Source: Turnera subulata
Lineage: Eukaryota; Streptophyta; Magnoliopsida; Malpighiales; Passifloraceae
DNA length: 64,000 bases
Direction of reading: 5' to 3'
Assembly (NCBI GenBank): GCA_028386065.3
Contig: JAKUCV010002480.1
Location: 67,312 to 131,311, forward strand
The notes beneath the pieces were generated by a model, which worked only from the letters and a program-made list of their open reading frames with translations, searched no databases and was not told the DNA's origin. The translations under genes were made by a program, and so were the position numbers. Below, in pieces: positions 33,439-44,857 of the stretch (the first letter of the stretch is position 1; the number at the start of each line of letters is the position of its first letter).

Positions 33439-33696
33439 TGATCTACTCAACTCAGACATGACATCAAAGAAAATGTCTTCTCTGCAGGGAATCGTCAGAC
33501 CACCCATTGGATGATCAAAGCCAAACTCTTCTTCTGCTTTACTTAGCAAATCTTGAAATGATGGTTGATTCAAGTATGAAATTGGAACTACAAAGCGTTT
33601 CTTCTCAGTCTCTCCAACATAAACCACCAAGAAGCCTTTAGGTGCTGCTTTACTGCGGTTTTGCTTGGCAAGAACACTAGGGAAACGAATAGCCAT
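33436..33696 (-). CDS. SAUR family protein, type C (86 aa)
   Basis: Complete C-type SAUR starting [16 protein letters not shown] (Phe at residue 5, shared only with 43202-43462), followed by [30 protein letters not shown] and [11 protein letters not shown], ending SELSRS. The TATA box is at about 33817-33832 and the composite site at 33928-33946. It is the first gene to the right of the inverted segment and is in normal orientation. Near-identity to the copies at 10852 and 43202 suggests recent duplication or gene conversion. Confidence 0.93.
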   Translation of the reverse strand: MAIRFPSVLAKQNRSKAAPKGFLVVYVGETEKKRFVVPISYLNQPSFQDLLSKAEEEFGFDHPMGGLTIPCREDIFFDVMSELSRS

Positions 33697-33927
33697 CTCT
33701 TAGAGGAAACTTTGTATAAGAGAATTGAGAGGTAGAATAGTGGCGGGTTTGTTGCTCAATGAGAGATACCACTGGGGATGTTGTGAGATTGGGTTGGTTT
33801 TGAGGAAAGTAAGTGGGTATATATATATGTATAAGGATGAAATGGAAACTGATAATCTTTATTACATGTAGTAAGTGGCTAAGAGCCATTTGGCAGTGAA
33901 CAGCTGAAGACATAGCTCATGAATGCA

Positions 33928-33946
33928 TCACATGGGCCTGTCTTCC
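33928..33946 (-). promoter_or_regulatory. SAUR composite promoter site of a C-type gene
   Basis: TCACATGGGCCTGTCTTCC, one base from consensus, 232 bp upstream of the ATG. Confidence 0.6.
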
Positions 33947-35251
33947 AAGTTGTCCATAACTATTATGGACAGGAAAAGAAGAGGAGAAGAAGGGAAACAA
34001 AAACAACCTGCCCTACAATTGCATAATAATAGGCTAATAGCCGACAGAGGGCAACCTAAAGAATGTAAATGAACTGCTGGATGGATATACATTGGTACTG
34101 ATATAGATGCAAAAACAAAGTGGCCCCTGCATTAGGTTTATGCCTGAGAGTTGAGCCCATTAGTTAGAATTATCAATTTAGTTGACTAGTGGTTTAGGAA
34201 CACAGCTGAGACAAGTGACTTGTGGCATGTATTCATATAGGCCTAACAGAATTATGGCCAATCTGATGTAGGAACTGTGCAAACATTACAAGATATCACA
34301 AGCAGTTGATATATGTAGGATCTCATGCACACTATAATTTTAAATCAAAACTGTTAATATCCATGTCTCCTCAGATATTTCATCTCATCACTAGTTAAAC
34401 CTGATCTACACATAGTTAAACAGGAAAAACATCATTTATTTGCTTCCTGAGATGAATTTATAAAGTCTGCTGTTCTGAGATGAATTTATAATTCCCTGAT
34501 TTTCTTTTTGAGGCATTTCTCCCCATTTTCCAACAATTAGGAATTACCTGAATCTAAGTGCATTGACATTAATTGTATAGCTAGTGTAAAGTTTTCCGTC
34601 AGCAGAAGAACGGCAAGGCATATGCTTTTCTCAAATTCTGTTAAAAAAAAAACAATGGTGAGAGTAAAGACAATTTTCTGTATTCCAATGCAAATTAGAT
34701 TTATCATTTGTGAGAGCTCAAGAGACAGTGGCAACAAACCATCCTAATCCATTTCTAATGCTTCATTATTTACATAGCAATGGTGCATATAGAAATCTCT
34801 AAAATTAATGGCACTCTCATGTAAACCGAACCATGTTAAGCAGATAAGACATCTACTTACAGCACGCTGTCGAGATCTGAACGTATGACCCTTTTATGTC
34901 AAATAGCGCAAGACTTAATCTGGATGTGAAGAATGAAATAAGCATCAGAGATTTGTAGTGTAGTTCAGTCCACAACACACTAGCTATTTTGCTGTCTTGA
35001 AATTTCTCAACAATTGATTTATCTATGGTCAGAACAGAGTCAGACCATTTCTTGGTAATCTTACAGCTTTCAACGACAACATTATTCGTCAGTAAATCTG
35101 ACTTCCGTAGTACAAGAGGATAATAAAGCTTTACGAAGTATGGGAAGACAGTTGCAATTTCTCATTTCTGTAAGTATATTATATACATCAAAAGGCGATT
35201 CTTGCCTACAAAATCTTTCTGACTGCTATATATGGTCCTATTTCCTGAACA
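33947..35251. other. Intergenic DNA, no gene
   Basis: C-type upstream flank followed by B-type 3' flank, collinear with 7983-9345. No coding sequence is supported. Confidence 0.6.
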
Positions 35252-35521
35252 TTATCTACACAACTCAGAAACAACACCAAGGAAGTCACTTTCTCCACAA
35301 GGAATGGTCAAGCCACCCATTGGATGATCAAAACCAAACTCTTCTTCAGCTTTACTCAGCAAATCTTGAAATGAAGGCTGATTCAAATATGAGACTGGAA
35401 CCACATATCGCTTTCTCTCAGTTTCCCCAACATAAACTACTAGGAAACCTTTTGGTACAGATTTTCTTGCAGCTGTAATGGACCTTTGCTTGGCAAGAAC
35501 GCGGGGCAAACTTATAGCCAT
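35252..35521 (-). CDS. SAUR family protein, type B (89 aa)
   Basis: Complete B-type SAUR, differing from 9346-9615 at only a few residues (AKQRS for AKHRS, AARKS for ATRKS, ELCR for ELSR at the end). [12 protein letters not shown] lies at 22-33 and [10 protein letters not shown] at 66-75. The TATA box (TATTTATA, 35657-35664) is about 135 bp upstream. Three composite sites lie further up at 35767-35785, 36048-36066 and 36187-36205, at nearly the same spacing as in the 9346 unit. Confidence 0.93.
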   Translation of the reverse strand: MAISLPRVLAKQRSITAARKSVPKGFLVVYVGETERKRYVVPVSYLNQPSFQDLLSKAEEEFGFDHPMGGLTIPCGESDFLGVVSELCR

Positions 35522-35766
35522 AGTGTCTTAATTTGTTGATGAATCTCTACGGAAGGGTTGACAGAGAAGAAAGGAAAACTTAGCAGCAGGCTTGTTTCTC
35601 AAAGGAAAGATAGTAGAGTGTGAAGAACTGATGAGTTTGTGAGCCAAGAAGGGGCATATAAATAGATGAAAGGATATTGTGGAAATGTTTTAATCAGAAT
35701 CACAAGTTGGAGGCCAAGTGTTGCAGCTGGGGTCTGCAGAAAAGAAAACATAGCCAATGAGGTCTA

Positions 35767-35785
35767 TCACATGCTCTTGTCTTCC
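35767..35785 (-). promoter_or_regulatory. SAUR composite promoter site, proximal copy of a B-type gene
   Basis: TCACATGCTCTTGTCTTCC, identical to the site at 9862-9880, 246 bp upstream of the ATG. Further copies lie at 36048-36066 and 36187-36205. Confidence 0.55.
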
Positions 35786-36540
35786 TCCAAATCAACAAAT
35801 AAGTAGCTCACAGAATGCGTATCCACGCCAATATGTTGGAAAACAACCTGCCCCACAAATGCAAATGGTAGCCAATGGAAGACCAGAAATAGGTTGCAAG
35901 AATATATACTCTTGGATGCAAGACAAAGTAAACCTAAGGGTTTGGCATTTGCCCGATCCTTACTTGATGGTTTGAAACTTATTTCTGATCAATCATATTG
36001 AAGAGGTTTTTGATAGAAGTTCGGTGAGAGACACAGCAGGCTAAGGATCACATGGTTCTGTCTTCCAACTGGTTTCAAGCAAAAGTCCACAATTTTGCAC
36101 AATCACTAGATTGTTTTGTATTTATGAGTTAAGTGGCAAAGAGATCTTCTGGTAGGAGCTTCCTGAGAGAGGCAGCAGCTTAGGCATCACATGCTTCTGT
36201 CTTCCAACTCAGCACTTGTACGGAGGCTGGAATACACTATGGCCAACATTGCATAAGAAAAATACAGTAGCCTGCATGAAGATGAAAACTTCACTGAATT
36301 TTCCTGTTGATGTTTTTTATGTAGATAATCACATGTTAAGTGCTTTTTTATTAATGAAACATCTCTAGATAAGTGCTAGGGTATGTATAGTATTCAAATT
36401 TACCATTTTTCATGGCCGCAATTGCTTGTAAAAGTTACGTTATGCAGCTAATGATCTATATAGAACCAATGGCTTACGAATTTAACATTTTCAGTTATGA
36501 AATAAGCTAAAGAACAGTTCAGAGCCACGTCTAGAAGATG

Positions 36541-37537
36541 TGTTGGATATTTGGACAGAACCTGACGCAAATTCTGGTAGAAGTCTCTGACACGAATTCT
36601 GTGAATTTTCCAGAATTTTGGGGTTTTCGGGTTTTTTGGGCCCCTATGTTTAGTGGTTTGGCCAATTTGGTACCCCGACATTTTTTTTGGCCGGGCATAT
36701 ACCCCGAGATTGCATGGGCAGGCCAAACGTATACCCCCTGGTCAGGCACCTGCTGACGTGGAGGCTGCCCGGGGTATTTGTGCGTGTTACTGTAGCAAAA
36801 CGACGTCGTTTTAGAGGATTGGCTTTGAGTGAAGTGGGCCCCACTAAGCCACCTATGTCCGGCGTGGCATGAAACGACGTCGTTTTCTCACTTAAAACGA
36901 CGTCGTTTTGCTACAGTAACACGCGCAAATATCCGAGCAGCCTCCACGTCAGCAGGTGCCTGACCAGGGGTATACGTTTGGCCTGCCCATGCAATCTCAG
37001 GGTATATGCCCGGCCAAGAAAAATGTCGGGGTACCAAATTGGCCAAACCACTAAACATAAGGGCCCAAAAACCCGAAAACCCCAAAATTTTGCATAACCA
37101 CTTGATTTCAGTATTTTTTTCTCTCTAAACTCTCAATCCTTTTTTAACTCTGAAAGAGCAAGTCTGAAGCCTTGCAATGAAGTGAAACACCACGTTTTAC
37201 TTGATTCCACTTGATTTATTTTTTTTAATCAGGAGATTCCACTTGATTAAAACCATATCAATCCACTCTTTCGTTCTTTCATTTCATATATCCCCCCACC
37301 AATAGATAGAAACAAATAGGAATAACCAAACCTACAATAGACACTTAACATACAACCTAGTGTAGGCTACTTGAATAAACCTTGGCATGCTTGAAAACAC
37401 TTAATTAGGCATGCTAACTTTTCATCTTCTCAAGGCTTATCTTAACAGCTACTTTAAATTAAACAAAGCATTAATTCAAAAGACACACTTACAGCACATT
37501 TTCCCTTCTTCCAATGCAGCTTGATCATATTCTAACA
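36541..37537 (-). mobile_element. Solo copia LTR containing a foldback element
   Basis: Begins TGTTGGATATTTGG and ends TTCTAACA, with AGATG on both sides (36536-36540, 37538-37542). The right end, GCAGCTTGATCATATTCTAACA-like on the plus strand, resembles the corresponding end of the element A LTR (GCAGCTTGATCACATAATCTAACA-like), so it is a related copia family. No internal region or second LTR is present. About 464 bp of it is a nested inverted-repeat element. Confidence 0.7.
36620..37083. mobile_element. Foldback/long-TIR element
   Basis: Two arms of about 190 bp are near-perfect inverted repeats of each other. The left arm begins GGGGTTTTCGGG and the right arm ends CCCGAAAACCCC. Both include a GACGTGGAGGC stretch and the palindrome AAAACGACGTCGTTTT. 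The centre of about 80 bp is unique. There is no coding capacity. Flanks AGAATTTT and AAAATTTT may be an imperfect 8 bp target duplication. It could be a hAT- or Mutator-related non-autonomous element; the class is not certain. Confidence 0.7.
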
Positions 37538-37840
37538 AGATGAAATAAACTTATTGACAATGTTCAAGAAGCTGAGAGTGGAAAACTAACCTAAGCAATT
37601 CATTAGTTAATTGCTTGTGAAGTGTAGTATTGAAATTTAAGGATAAATATACAGAGCAAGAGAGATAGCTATATACTGAGTTGACTGAGCAAATGAAAGC
37701 ATAGGAAATATGTTTAAAGCCACATAGTAGAAGAGTAATTTCTGAAATTTTAAGTGTTTCTCATTTCAACTATTCACTGAGTATTTACAAGCAATAGGTG
37801 TACAAAATTGTTCTCTCGGAGGAGTTCATCCTTGACTTTA

Positions 37841-38122
37841 TTATGATCTACTCAAACAAGACATAACATCAAGGAAAGCTTCTTCTTTGCAGGGAAGAGT
37901 CAAACCGCCCATTGGATGATGGTAACCAAACTCGTCTTCAGCTCTACTAAGCAAATCCTGAAACGTTGGGTGGTTCAAGTATGATACAGGAACTACATAA
38001 TTCCTCTTCTCAGCTTCCCCGACATAGACTACTACGAATCCTTTCGGTACTGATTTGCTTGTAGCCGAAGAAGACCAGCGAAGAGCTTGCTTAGCAAGAA
38101 CACCAGGCAAACGAATAGCCAT
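37841..38122 (-). CDS. SAUR family protein, type A, diverged (93 aa)
   Basis: Complete A-type SAUR with more substitutions than the others: [32 protein letters not shown] (Asn-Tyr replaces Arg-Tyr), [20 protein letters not shown] and [18 protein letters not shown]. The core fold residues are kept and the frame is clean, so it is likely functional. The TATA box is at about 38235-38246, with CATATG beside it, and the composite site is at 38341-38359. Confidence 0.92.
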   Translation of the reverse strand: MAIRLPGVLAKQALRWSSSATSKSVPKGFVVVYVGEAEKRNYVVPVSYLNHPTFQDLLSRAEDEFGYHHPMGGLTLPCKEEAFLDVMSCLSRS

Positions 38123-38340
38123 TGGGGATCTTGTTGATATCTCTTTTCAAGGAGGAGAGAATTTCAAAGGCTTTGCTGCTCAAAGGGAAAGTTGGATGCA
38201 AAAGTACCTGGTGAGTGGTAAGCTAAGCATATGGAGATATATATAGATGAAATGGTATGTTGGAAATCTTTTAGAATCAAGAGTTAGGGGCCAAGAGTCA
38301 TTTGGCTGTGGTTTTCAGGGAGACATTGCAGAAGAAGGTA

Positions 38341-38359
38341 TCACATGGTCCTGTCCTCC
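38341..38359 (-). promoter_or_regulatory. SAUR composite promoter site of an A-type gene
   Basis: TCACATGGTCCTGTCCTCC, the A-type variant (CCTCC for CTTCC), 219 bp upstream of the ATG. Confidence 0.6.
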
Positions 38360-39404
38360 AAGAAATCAACAAATACAACTCTTTCAATGGGTCTACATGT
38401 TGGAAACCAGCCTGCCCCACAAGTACAAATGATAGCTTACGGAAAGCAATGCAAGGTCAAGAGCACTTCTAGGTTAGGTGCCTGTCCCAGACATCATCAG
38501 CCTAATAACTCTAGTATTCGGGACATAGTTATGCCATCAACTTAATCAGGGCAGATTAGTGAAGAAACACACGCAAAGAAAAAGGGAGGATTTACATCAT
38601 TTGGTATACGAATTCATCTGTATATAGTATAGAATCAAGAAACATTTCAGTTGTATTATTTGAAAGGAGTTTTTGTCTTTAGCAACAAGCACTTCCACCA
38701 GAGAAATGTATCAAAATTAACCAAAGAGATGTTTAGCCTTTACATGACCTGATAATGCAAGAATTTACCAATACAGAAAAGAACTTCGTTTAAGGACCTT
38801 AGTACTAGATTTTACAGCTATGGAGCAAAGATTGAAAGCTTTTAATCACCATTGGCAGATTGTTATGAGAAATTTTCGGGGTCTAGATTGAGAGCGAGAA
38901 CCTCTTTTAAGCCTTACCCTCCCATATCTGATGAATGCTAACAGTCTAAAGCCTGCTTATATCTTCTGTATGAGCATGACCACCAGCTGTTCTATAATTA
39001 GATTGTAATCTACAAAGTTCTTTCAATTTCATCGATTTTATCCATTATAATAAGGAGATATTGCAATAACTCAATTCCTACATGAGAGAAATCTTAAGCA
39101 TATAGGCAACAGGCAAATTTTCCCGTTGATAAGTTTTTTTCTTTCTTTTTTGAAGTTTGAAACATGAGAATAAGGTTGAAAGGTGAAGGATCTATGCATT
39201 CACCCATTTAGATTAAGTCTAATTGGCAGGGAAATCTAGCGCCTGTAAAGAATGACTTTGATCATTTGAGTATAAAGCTAGCAGGGAAGAAAACAATAAG
39301 AAATGTGTGCAAATTTCTGTAAATATCATTTCTGTAAAATATTTACATTAATCTGGTCATCTCTAATGTACAAAATTCTTTTCTAAGACTATTCTTTTTT
39401 CTCA
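38360..39404. other. Intergenic DNA, no gene
   Basis: A-type upstream flank (to about 38830) followed by C-type 3' flank (about 38880-39404). No coding sequence is supported. Confidence 0.6.
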
Positions 39405-39665
39405 TTAGGATCTACTCAATTCAGACATGACATCAAAGAAAATGTCTTCTCTGCAGGGAATCGTCAGACCACCCATTGGATGATCAAAACCAAACTCTTC
39501 TTCTGCTTTACTTAGCAAATCTTGAAATGATGGTTGATTCAGGTATGAGACTGGAACTACAAAACGCTTCTTCTCAGTCTCTCCAACATAAACAACCAGA
39601 AATCCTTTTGGTACTGCTTTACTGCGGTTTTGCTTGGCAAGAACACTAGGCAAACGAATAGCCAT
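39405..39665 (-). CDS. SAUR family protein, type C, with hybrid upstream region (86 aa)
   Basis: Complete C-type [61 protein letters not shown], ending SELSRS. Unlike its sisters, the sequence directly before the ATG is not C-type leader. About 130 bp (39666-39795) has no counterpart elsewhere in the window. From about 39815 the sequence is B-type leader and promoter, with GGGATATAAATAGG near 39918. A separate TATA-like TATATATAGA lies at 39790-39799. Composite sites at 40024-40042, 40272-40290 and 40410-40428 follow the B-type triple pattern. A C-type coding region thus appears joined to a B-type promoter. Confidence 0.9.
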   Translation of the reverse strand: MAIRLPSVLAKQNRSKAVPKGFLVVYVGETEKKRFVVPVSYLNQPSFQDLLSKAEEEFGFDHPMGGLTIPCREDIFFDVMSELSRS

Positions 39666-40023
39666 GCTCTTTCTTGCACTGTTCTTGTTGGAAGAAGATT
39701 GTGAAAGACACTGAAGTGGGTTTTGGTCAGAGGTAGCAGGAGATAATGTGAAGATTTGGATTTGTGTTGTTTGCCGCTGGAGTACTTGAATATATATAGA
39801 ATGAAATGGCTCCTAATCTCTATGGAAGAGAGAGTCAAGAGGAAGCACTTAGCAGGCTTGTTGTTCAAAGGAAAGCTAGTAGAGTTTGAAGACATGATGA
39901 ATCTGTGAGCCAAGAAAGGGATATAAATAGGTGAATGGGTTGTGAATCACACAAGCTAGAGGTCTATCACAAGTTGCTGCTGGGGTCTGCAAAAAAGAAA
40001 ACATAGCTAGCATATGAGGTATA

Positions 40024-40042
40024 TCACATGCCCATGTCTTCC
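40024..40042 (-). promoter_or_regulatory. SAUR composite site (B-type promoter) upstream of a C-type gene
   Basis: TCACATGCCCATGTCTTCC, 359 bp upstream of the ATG. Two further copies lie at 40272-40290 and 40410-40428. Confidence 0.5.
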
Positions 40043-40878
40043 ACCTAATCAACAAATTAGTGACTCACAGAATTCGAATTGGGAATAATCTGCCCCACCA
40101 ATTCAAATGGTAGCCTATGGAAGACCAGAAATAGGTTGCAAGAATACTGGTGGATAATAATGTGGACATCACACATGCAAGACAAAGTAAACCTAGGGGG
40201 TTTGGTATTTGCCCAAGACAATTTACTTATCTGGTAGGAGTTTTCTTAGAGACATAGCAGCTAATTAACAGTCACACGGTTCTGTCTTCCTAAGTGTTTT
40301 CAGTCAAAAGTCCACAATTTTGCACTGACTGGTTTGGTCTTATACTTGTGGATTAAGTGGAAATTCTTGAAAATATGGATGAGATCTTCTGATAGGAGCA
40401 GCTTAAGGATAACATGGTTCTGTCTTCCAACGCAGCACCGAATGCTTGTTGGTGTTGAAGTTGTACAAAGGCTGGAAATGGAGCACACTGGCCAACATCG
40501 CATAAGGGAAACATACAAGATGGAATTTTTTTTTTTTTGTAGATGTAGATAATCAGTAGTTAATTGCCTGAGAAGGTGTCGTATTCAAACTTGTTACTTT
40601 TGTGGGTTCACCATACAGCCAACAAAAAAGATTGTGAGAGTGGAAAAGTAACAACCATGCATATATCAGTGTTAAAAATAATTTGTTAAAACTCGAACTT
40701 TTTAGAACCCTCGGCTAAAAATTTTAATATTTTACAGAACCTGCTAAGAAAATAACAGCTCTGCAGAACGTATAGCAGATAACAGAAACTTAATGACAAC
40801 GTTCAAGATTGTGAGGGCGGAAAAGTAATTCAAAGCAATTTATCAGTTGATTTCTCAAAAAGATAGTATTTAAATATA

Positions 40879-41120
40879 GGGTTTTTCTATTTTGTGAGTA
40901 TATGATAAGCCAGAAATAAAAACTAGTAATTAATGAATGTCGTTTCCGTAGTGACTAAAATAACCTCTTATTATTATTTTTTAAATTAATTATATTCTAC
41001 AAATCACTTTTACGGAAAAGTTATTTTAGTCCATTGAAAAATAATACCATTAATTGTGAGTTTTTATTTCCTTTTTTGGTAGCTTATCATGTGTCCCTAG
41101 GACACAAGATAGAAAAACCC
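40879..41120. mobile_element. MITE-like inverted-repeat element, 242 bp
   Basis: Ends GGGTTTTTCTATTTTGTG and CACAAGATAGAAAAACCC are inverted repeats, and a second pair (ATGATAAGC/GCTTATCAT) lies just inside. It interrupts the A-type 3' flank that is uninterrupted at 540 and 24690. The target duplication is not clear. No coding capacity is seen. Confidence 0.65.
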
Positions 41121-41345
41121 TTAAAAATATAAATTGGTTCCATTGTAAGAGTTCAATAGATAAAGCTACATGGAGCAAATGACCGAGTAGGTAAGAGTGT
41201 AGAAAATATGTTTGAAGCCATGTAGTAGAAGAGTAATTTCTGTAATTTAAAGTGTTTCTCATTTCAACTATGTACTGAGTATTTACAAACAATTGGCAAC
41301 CATTTCCCTACAAAATTGTTCTCTGAGAATAGTTTGCCCTTGACT

Positions 41346-41630
41346 TTAATATGATCTACTCAAATAAGACATAACATCAAGGAAAGCTTCTTCTCTACAG
41401 GGAAGTGTCAAACCACCCATAGGATGATCGTAACCAAATTCCTCTTCAGCTTTACTGAGCAAATCTTGAAATGTTGGGTGGTTCAAGTATGATACAGGAA
41501 CCACATATCGCTTCTTCCCAGTTTCCCCTACATAGACTACCAAGAAGCCTTTCGGTACTGATTTGGTTGTGGCTGAAATAGACCATTTAAGACTTTGCTT
41601 GGCAAGAACACTAGGCAAACGGATAGCCAT
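41346..41630 (-). CDS. SAUR family protein, type A (94 aa)
   Basis: Complete A-type [69 protein letters not shown], ending [10 protein letters not shown]. It is one residue longer than its sisters because the usual stop codon TCA-TAG context has changed to TCA-TAT-TAA. The TATA box is at about 41742-41751 with CATATG adjacent, and the composite site is at 41832-41850. It is closest in sequence to the pseudogene at 767-1050 and the gene at 24179. Confidence 0.93.
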   Translation of the reverse strand: MAIRLPSVLAKQSLKWSISATTKSVPKGFLVVYVGETGKKRYVVPVSYLNHPTFQDLLSKAEEEFGYDHPMGGLTLPCREEAFLDVMSYLSRSY

Positions 41631-41831
41631 GCGGTCTTTGTTGATATATCTCTTAAGGAGGGGAGACTTTTAAAGACTTGCTGCTCAAAGGGAAAGTTGG
41701 ATGCAAAAGTACTTGGTGAGTGGTAAGCTAAGCATATGGGAGATATATATAGATGCAATGGTATGTTGGAAATCTTTTAGAATCAAGAGTCATTTGGCTG
41801 TGTCTGCAGAAAGATATTGCACCACAAGGTA

Positions 41832-41850
41832 TCACATGGTCCTGTCCTCC
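41832..41850 (-). promoter_or_regulatory. SAUR composite promoter site of an A-type gene
   Basis: TCACATGGTCCTGTCCTCC, identical to 38341-38359, 202 bp upstream of the ATG. Confidence 0.6.
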
Positions 41851-43201
41851 AAGAAATCAACAAATACAAGCCTTTCACTGGGTCTACATGTTGGAAACCA
41901 TCCTCCCCCACAAGTGCAAATGATAGCTTACGGAGGAGTACATGTATACTTGTGGAGCAAAGAAAACCAATGGATAACAAATATCCAATCCTGATAGAAA
42001 TGCAATGTCAAGAGAACTTCATGGTTAGGCGCCTGTCCCAGACATTTGCAGCCTAATTGACTCCAGGATGTGGGACATACTTAAGGCGTCTTCTTAATCA
42101 GAGCAGATTAGAAAAGAAACACACGCAAAGAAAAGGAAGCATTTACATCATTTAGGAAGATTGTTTTTGTCTTTATCAGAAAGCACTTTCATCAGAGACG
42201 TATGTCAAAACCAAAAATGAGCTGATCAAGCAAAATTTGACCAGATAACTGAGCTGATAATGCAAAATCTGACCCAAACTTAACCAAAGACATCAAGTAA
42301 ACTTCTGCCAATAAGGACTGTGGCACCACTAGATTTTACAGATACCATGGAACAAATGGCTAAAAGCATTTAGTCACCAGAGAAAGGAATCACAGAGCAG
42401 AGTGATGAGTCTAATTTGCAGGGTTTGAGAACTTCCCTCAGTATTGAATTCAAACCAAGGCCAAGAAGCTGGAGCACAGTGAAAATTTGCTAGTATAAAT
42501 AAACAGTTTAATTTGAACTCAATTCCAAGTTCCAACTCCAATTCGTTATAAAGAAACATGAATCTGATGGCTGTATCATGCGGATTCTTTCTTCATCGAC
42601 TACTCATGAGGAATTTTTGAGGGCTGAAATAACCTCTTGCAAGCGTTACCTCTCAGTATCTGATTAAAGGCTACGGCTTTATGAGAGCTAACAGAGTGTA
42701 AGCAATTTGATGGATTACACCCATTACAATGACCCAAATCATGGGCACACATAACTAATTTGGTTTTGGAGCTTGGACTCCATATAGTACGCAGGTGATT
42801 CTCTTGCATGTTACTGCTTCGGGTCATAATTTTTCCCCTTAATAAATTTGTATTGAACTTTGAACTTTGAAGCATGAAAGTTGAGTTGGTTACAAGGGGA
42901 CGGATTAGATGCACGATTCAGAATATGTATGAAAGACAGTGATATCGAGCTTATGCCAAGTCCAACTAGTTACGGTGTTACGTGCTACTGAAACTAGAGT
43001 TCATTAAGAAAGAGTTGAATCGGTTAAGGGAATCATAGATAGAAACTATTTACATTGATCGCTTCTGACAGTGAAAACAATGGAAGAAGACCAGAGAAAT
43101 GTGTGCCAATTTTTCATCTGTATAAAATTTCAGTGTAAAATATTTACGATGATCTCTAACATACAAAATTCTTTCCTAAGACTATTCTTTTTCCTTTTCC
43201 C
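41851..43201. other. Intergenic DNA, no gene
   Basis: A-type upstream flank, then C-type 3' flank. This is the uninterrupted counterpart of the regions hit by LTR elements at 1849 and 5996 and is useful as an empty-site reference. Confidence 0.6.
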
Positions 43202-43462
43202 TTATGATCTACTCAATTCAGACATAACATCAAAGAAAATGTCTTCTCTGCAGGGAATCGTCAGACCACCCATTGGATGATCAAAGCCAAACTCTTCTTC
43301 TGCTTTACTTAGAAAATCTTGAAATGATGGATGATTCAAGTATGAAATTGGAACTACAAAGCGTCTCTTCTCAGTCTCTCCAACGTAAACCACCAAGAAG
43401 CCTTTAGGTGCTGCTTTACTGCGGTTTTGCTTGGCAAGAACACTAGGGAAACGAATAGCCAT
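43202..43462 (-). CDS. SAUR family protein, type C (86 aa)
   Basis: Complete C-type [54 protein letters not shown] (His-Pro and Phe where sisters have Gln-Pro and Leu), [11 protein letters not shown], ending SELSRS. The TATA box is at about 43588-43598 and the composite site at 43697-43715. A DST-like arrangement (GGA, AATAGTCTTA, TTTTGTA) follows the stop. It is the last SAUR gene before the retroelement block. Confidence 0.93.
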   Translation of the reverse strand: MAIRFPSVLAKQNRSKAAPKGFLVVYVGETEKRRFVVPISYLNHPSFQDFLSKAEEEFGFDHPMGGLTIPCREDIFFDVMSELSRS

Positions 43463-43696
43463 CTCTTAGAGGAAACTTTGTATAAGAGAATTGAGAGGTA
43501 GAATAGTGGCAGGTTTGTTGCTCAATGAGAGATACCACTGGGGATGTTGTGAGATTGGGTTGGTTTTGAGCAAAGTATGTGGGTATCTATATATATAAGG
43601 ATGAAATGGAAACTGATAACCTTATTACATGTAGTAAGTGGCCAAGAGCTGCCATTTGGCAGGGAACTATTGAAGACATAGCTCATGAATGCATCA

Positions 43697-43715
43697 TCAC
43701 ATGGTCCTGTCTTCC
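43697..43715 (-). promoter_or_regulatory. SAUR composite promoter site of a C-type gene
   Basis: Perfect TCACATGGTCCTGTCTTCC, 235 bp upstream of the ATG. Confidence 0.6.
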
Positions 43716-44030
43716 GAATAGTCCATAACTATTGTGGACAGGAAAAGAAGAGGAAAAAAAAAAGACAACCTGCCCTACAATTGCATAATAATAGGCAAAT
43801 GGCCGACAGAGGACAACCTAAAGAATGTAAATGAACTGCTGGATGGATATACATCGGTATATAGATGCAAAAATAAAGTGGCCCCCTGAATTAGGTTTAT
43901 GCCTGAGACCATGAGTTCGAATTCTCAATTTAGTTGACTAGTGGATTTGGAACACAGCTGAGACAAGTGATTTGTGGCATGTATTCATATAGGCCGAACA
44001 GAATTGATGAGCAAGCTGTACAGAGGAGAT

Positions 44031-44130
44031 AACTTCTGAAATCAGTTGTATACAATGTCCAATACTTTGATTTTTTTTTTTTTTTTTGAACTTCTGAAAT
44101 GAGTTGTATACAATGTCCAATACTTTGGTT
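44031..44130. repeat. Duplicated 40 bp segment around a poly-T run
   Basis: CTTCTGAAAT(C/G)AGTTGTATACAATGTCCAATACTTTG-like sequence occurs twice, separated by about 16 T. The paralogous flank at 11685-11720 has a single copy. Confidence 0.75.
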
Positions 44131-44288
44131 TGGATTAGTAGAACCGTTTTTACTAAGTCGTAAGAAAAGGTTAAAAAAATAGTTTATACATTAAGAGCAT
44201 ATTTTTAGTGGAATTATGATTTGGTCAGAGAGAAAGGAACAGTTTTGAGTCTTGAAGCCTTGAGTTGATTTTCCTGTGCAACATGAAC

Positions 44289-44528
44289 TATGTTTGGTAC
44301 GAAAGGAATAAAAATGGGAATAGGAATGAGAATCATATTCCATTTTATTTCACCATAAATAATCTGGCTTTCTTAGATTATTGTCATTCTAATACTTATG
44401 TCTTAGATTATTGCCAACCAAATAACAAAATTATTTAAATTCTCTTTCTATTCCGATTCCATGTGATACTAAACAACAAAATGACTAGGATTCCGTTTCT
44501 ATTCCGAATCCAAGTGATACCAAACATA
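44289..44528. mobile_element. MITE-like element, about 240 bp
   Basis: Terminal inverted repeats TATGTTTGGTA and TACCAAACATA enclose sequence rich in GGAATAG/CTATTCC-type repeats. The paralogous site near 11860 lacks it, so it is an insertion. It resembles PIF/Harbinger- or hAT-derived MITEs of plants; the class is uncertain. Confidence 0.65.
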
Positions 44529-44857
44529 TAAAGGTAACAGGTCTCTTCAAGATCAGAGGCAGAAATCCGCTGGCATGAAGAAATGAAATGGAGTGCCAAG
44601 GATTCATCACTGGCCGAGCAGCTACACATGTTCATATGACACGAATTGAAATCCTGAACAATGAAGAATCGGATGCAATATGATCCGTATAAGTTTAGGC
44701 TCTCAAATCTACTTAACAAGTTGTCATTCAACAGAATGATAAGCAGTTCAATACTTGCATATATAGCAACAGTACTGTTGATGACAATGACTGGACATAT
44801 CGTTGACTACAATGTCTGTCCACAGGCATTGTGGATGAATTTAAGACAAGATGACGC

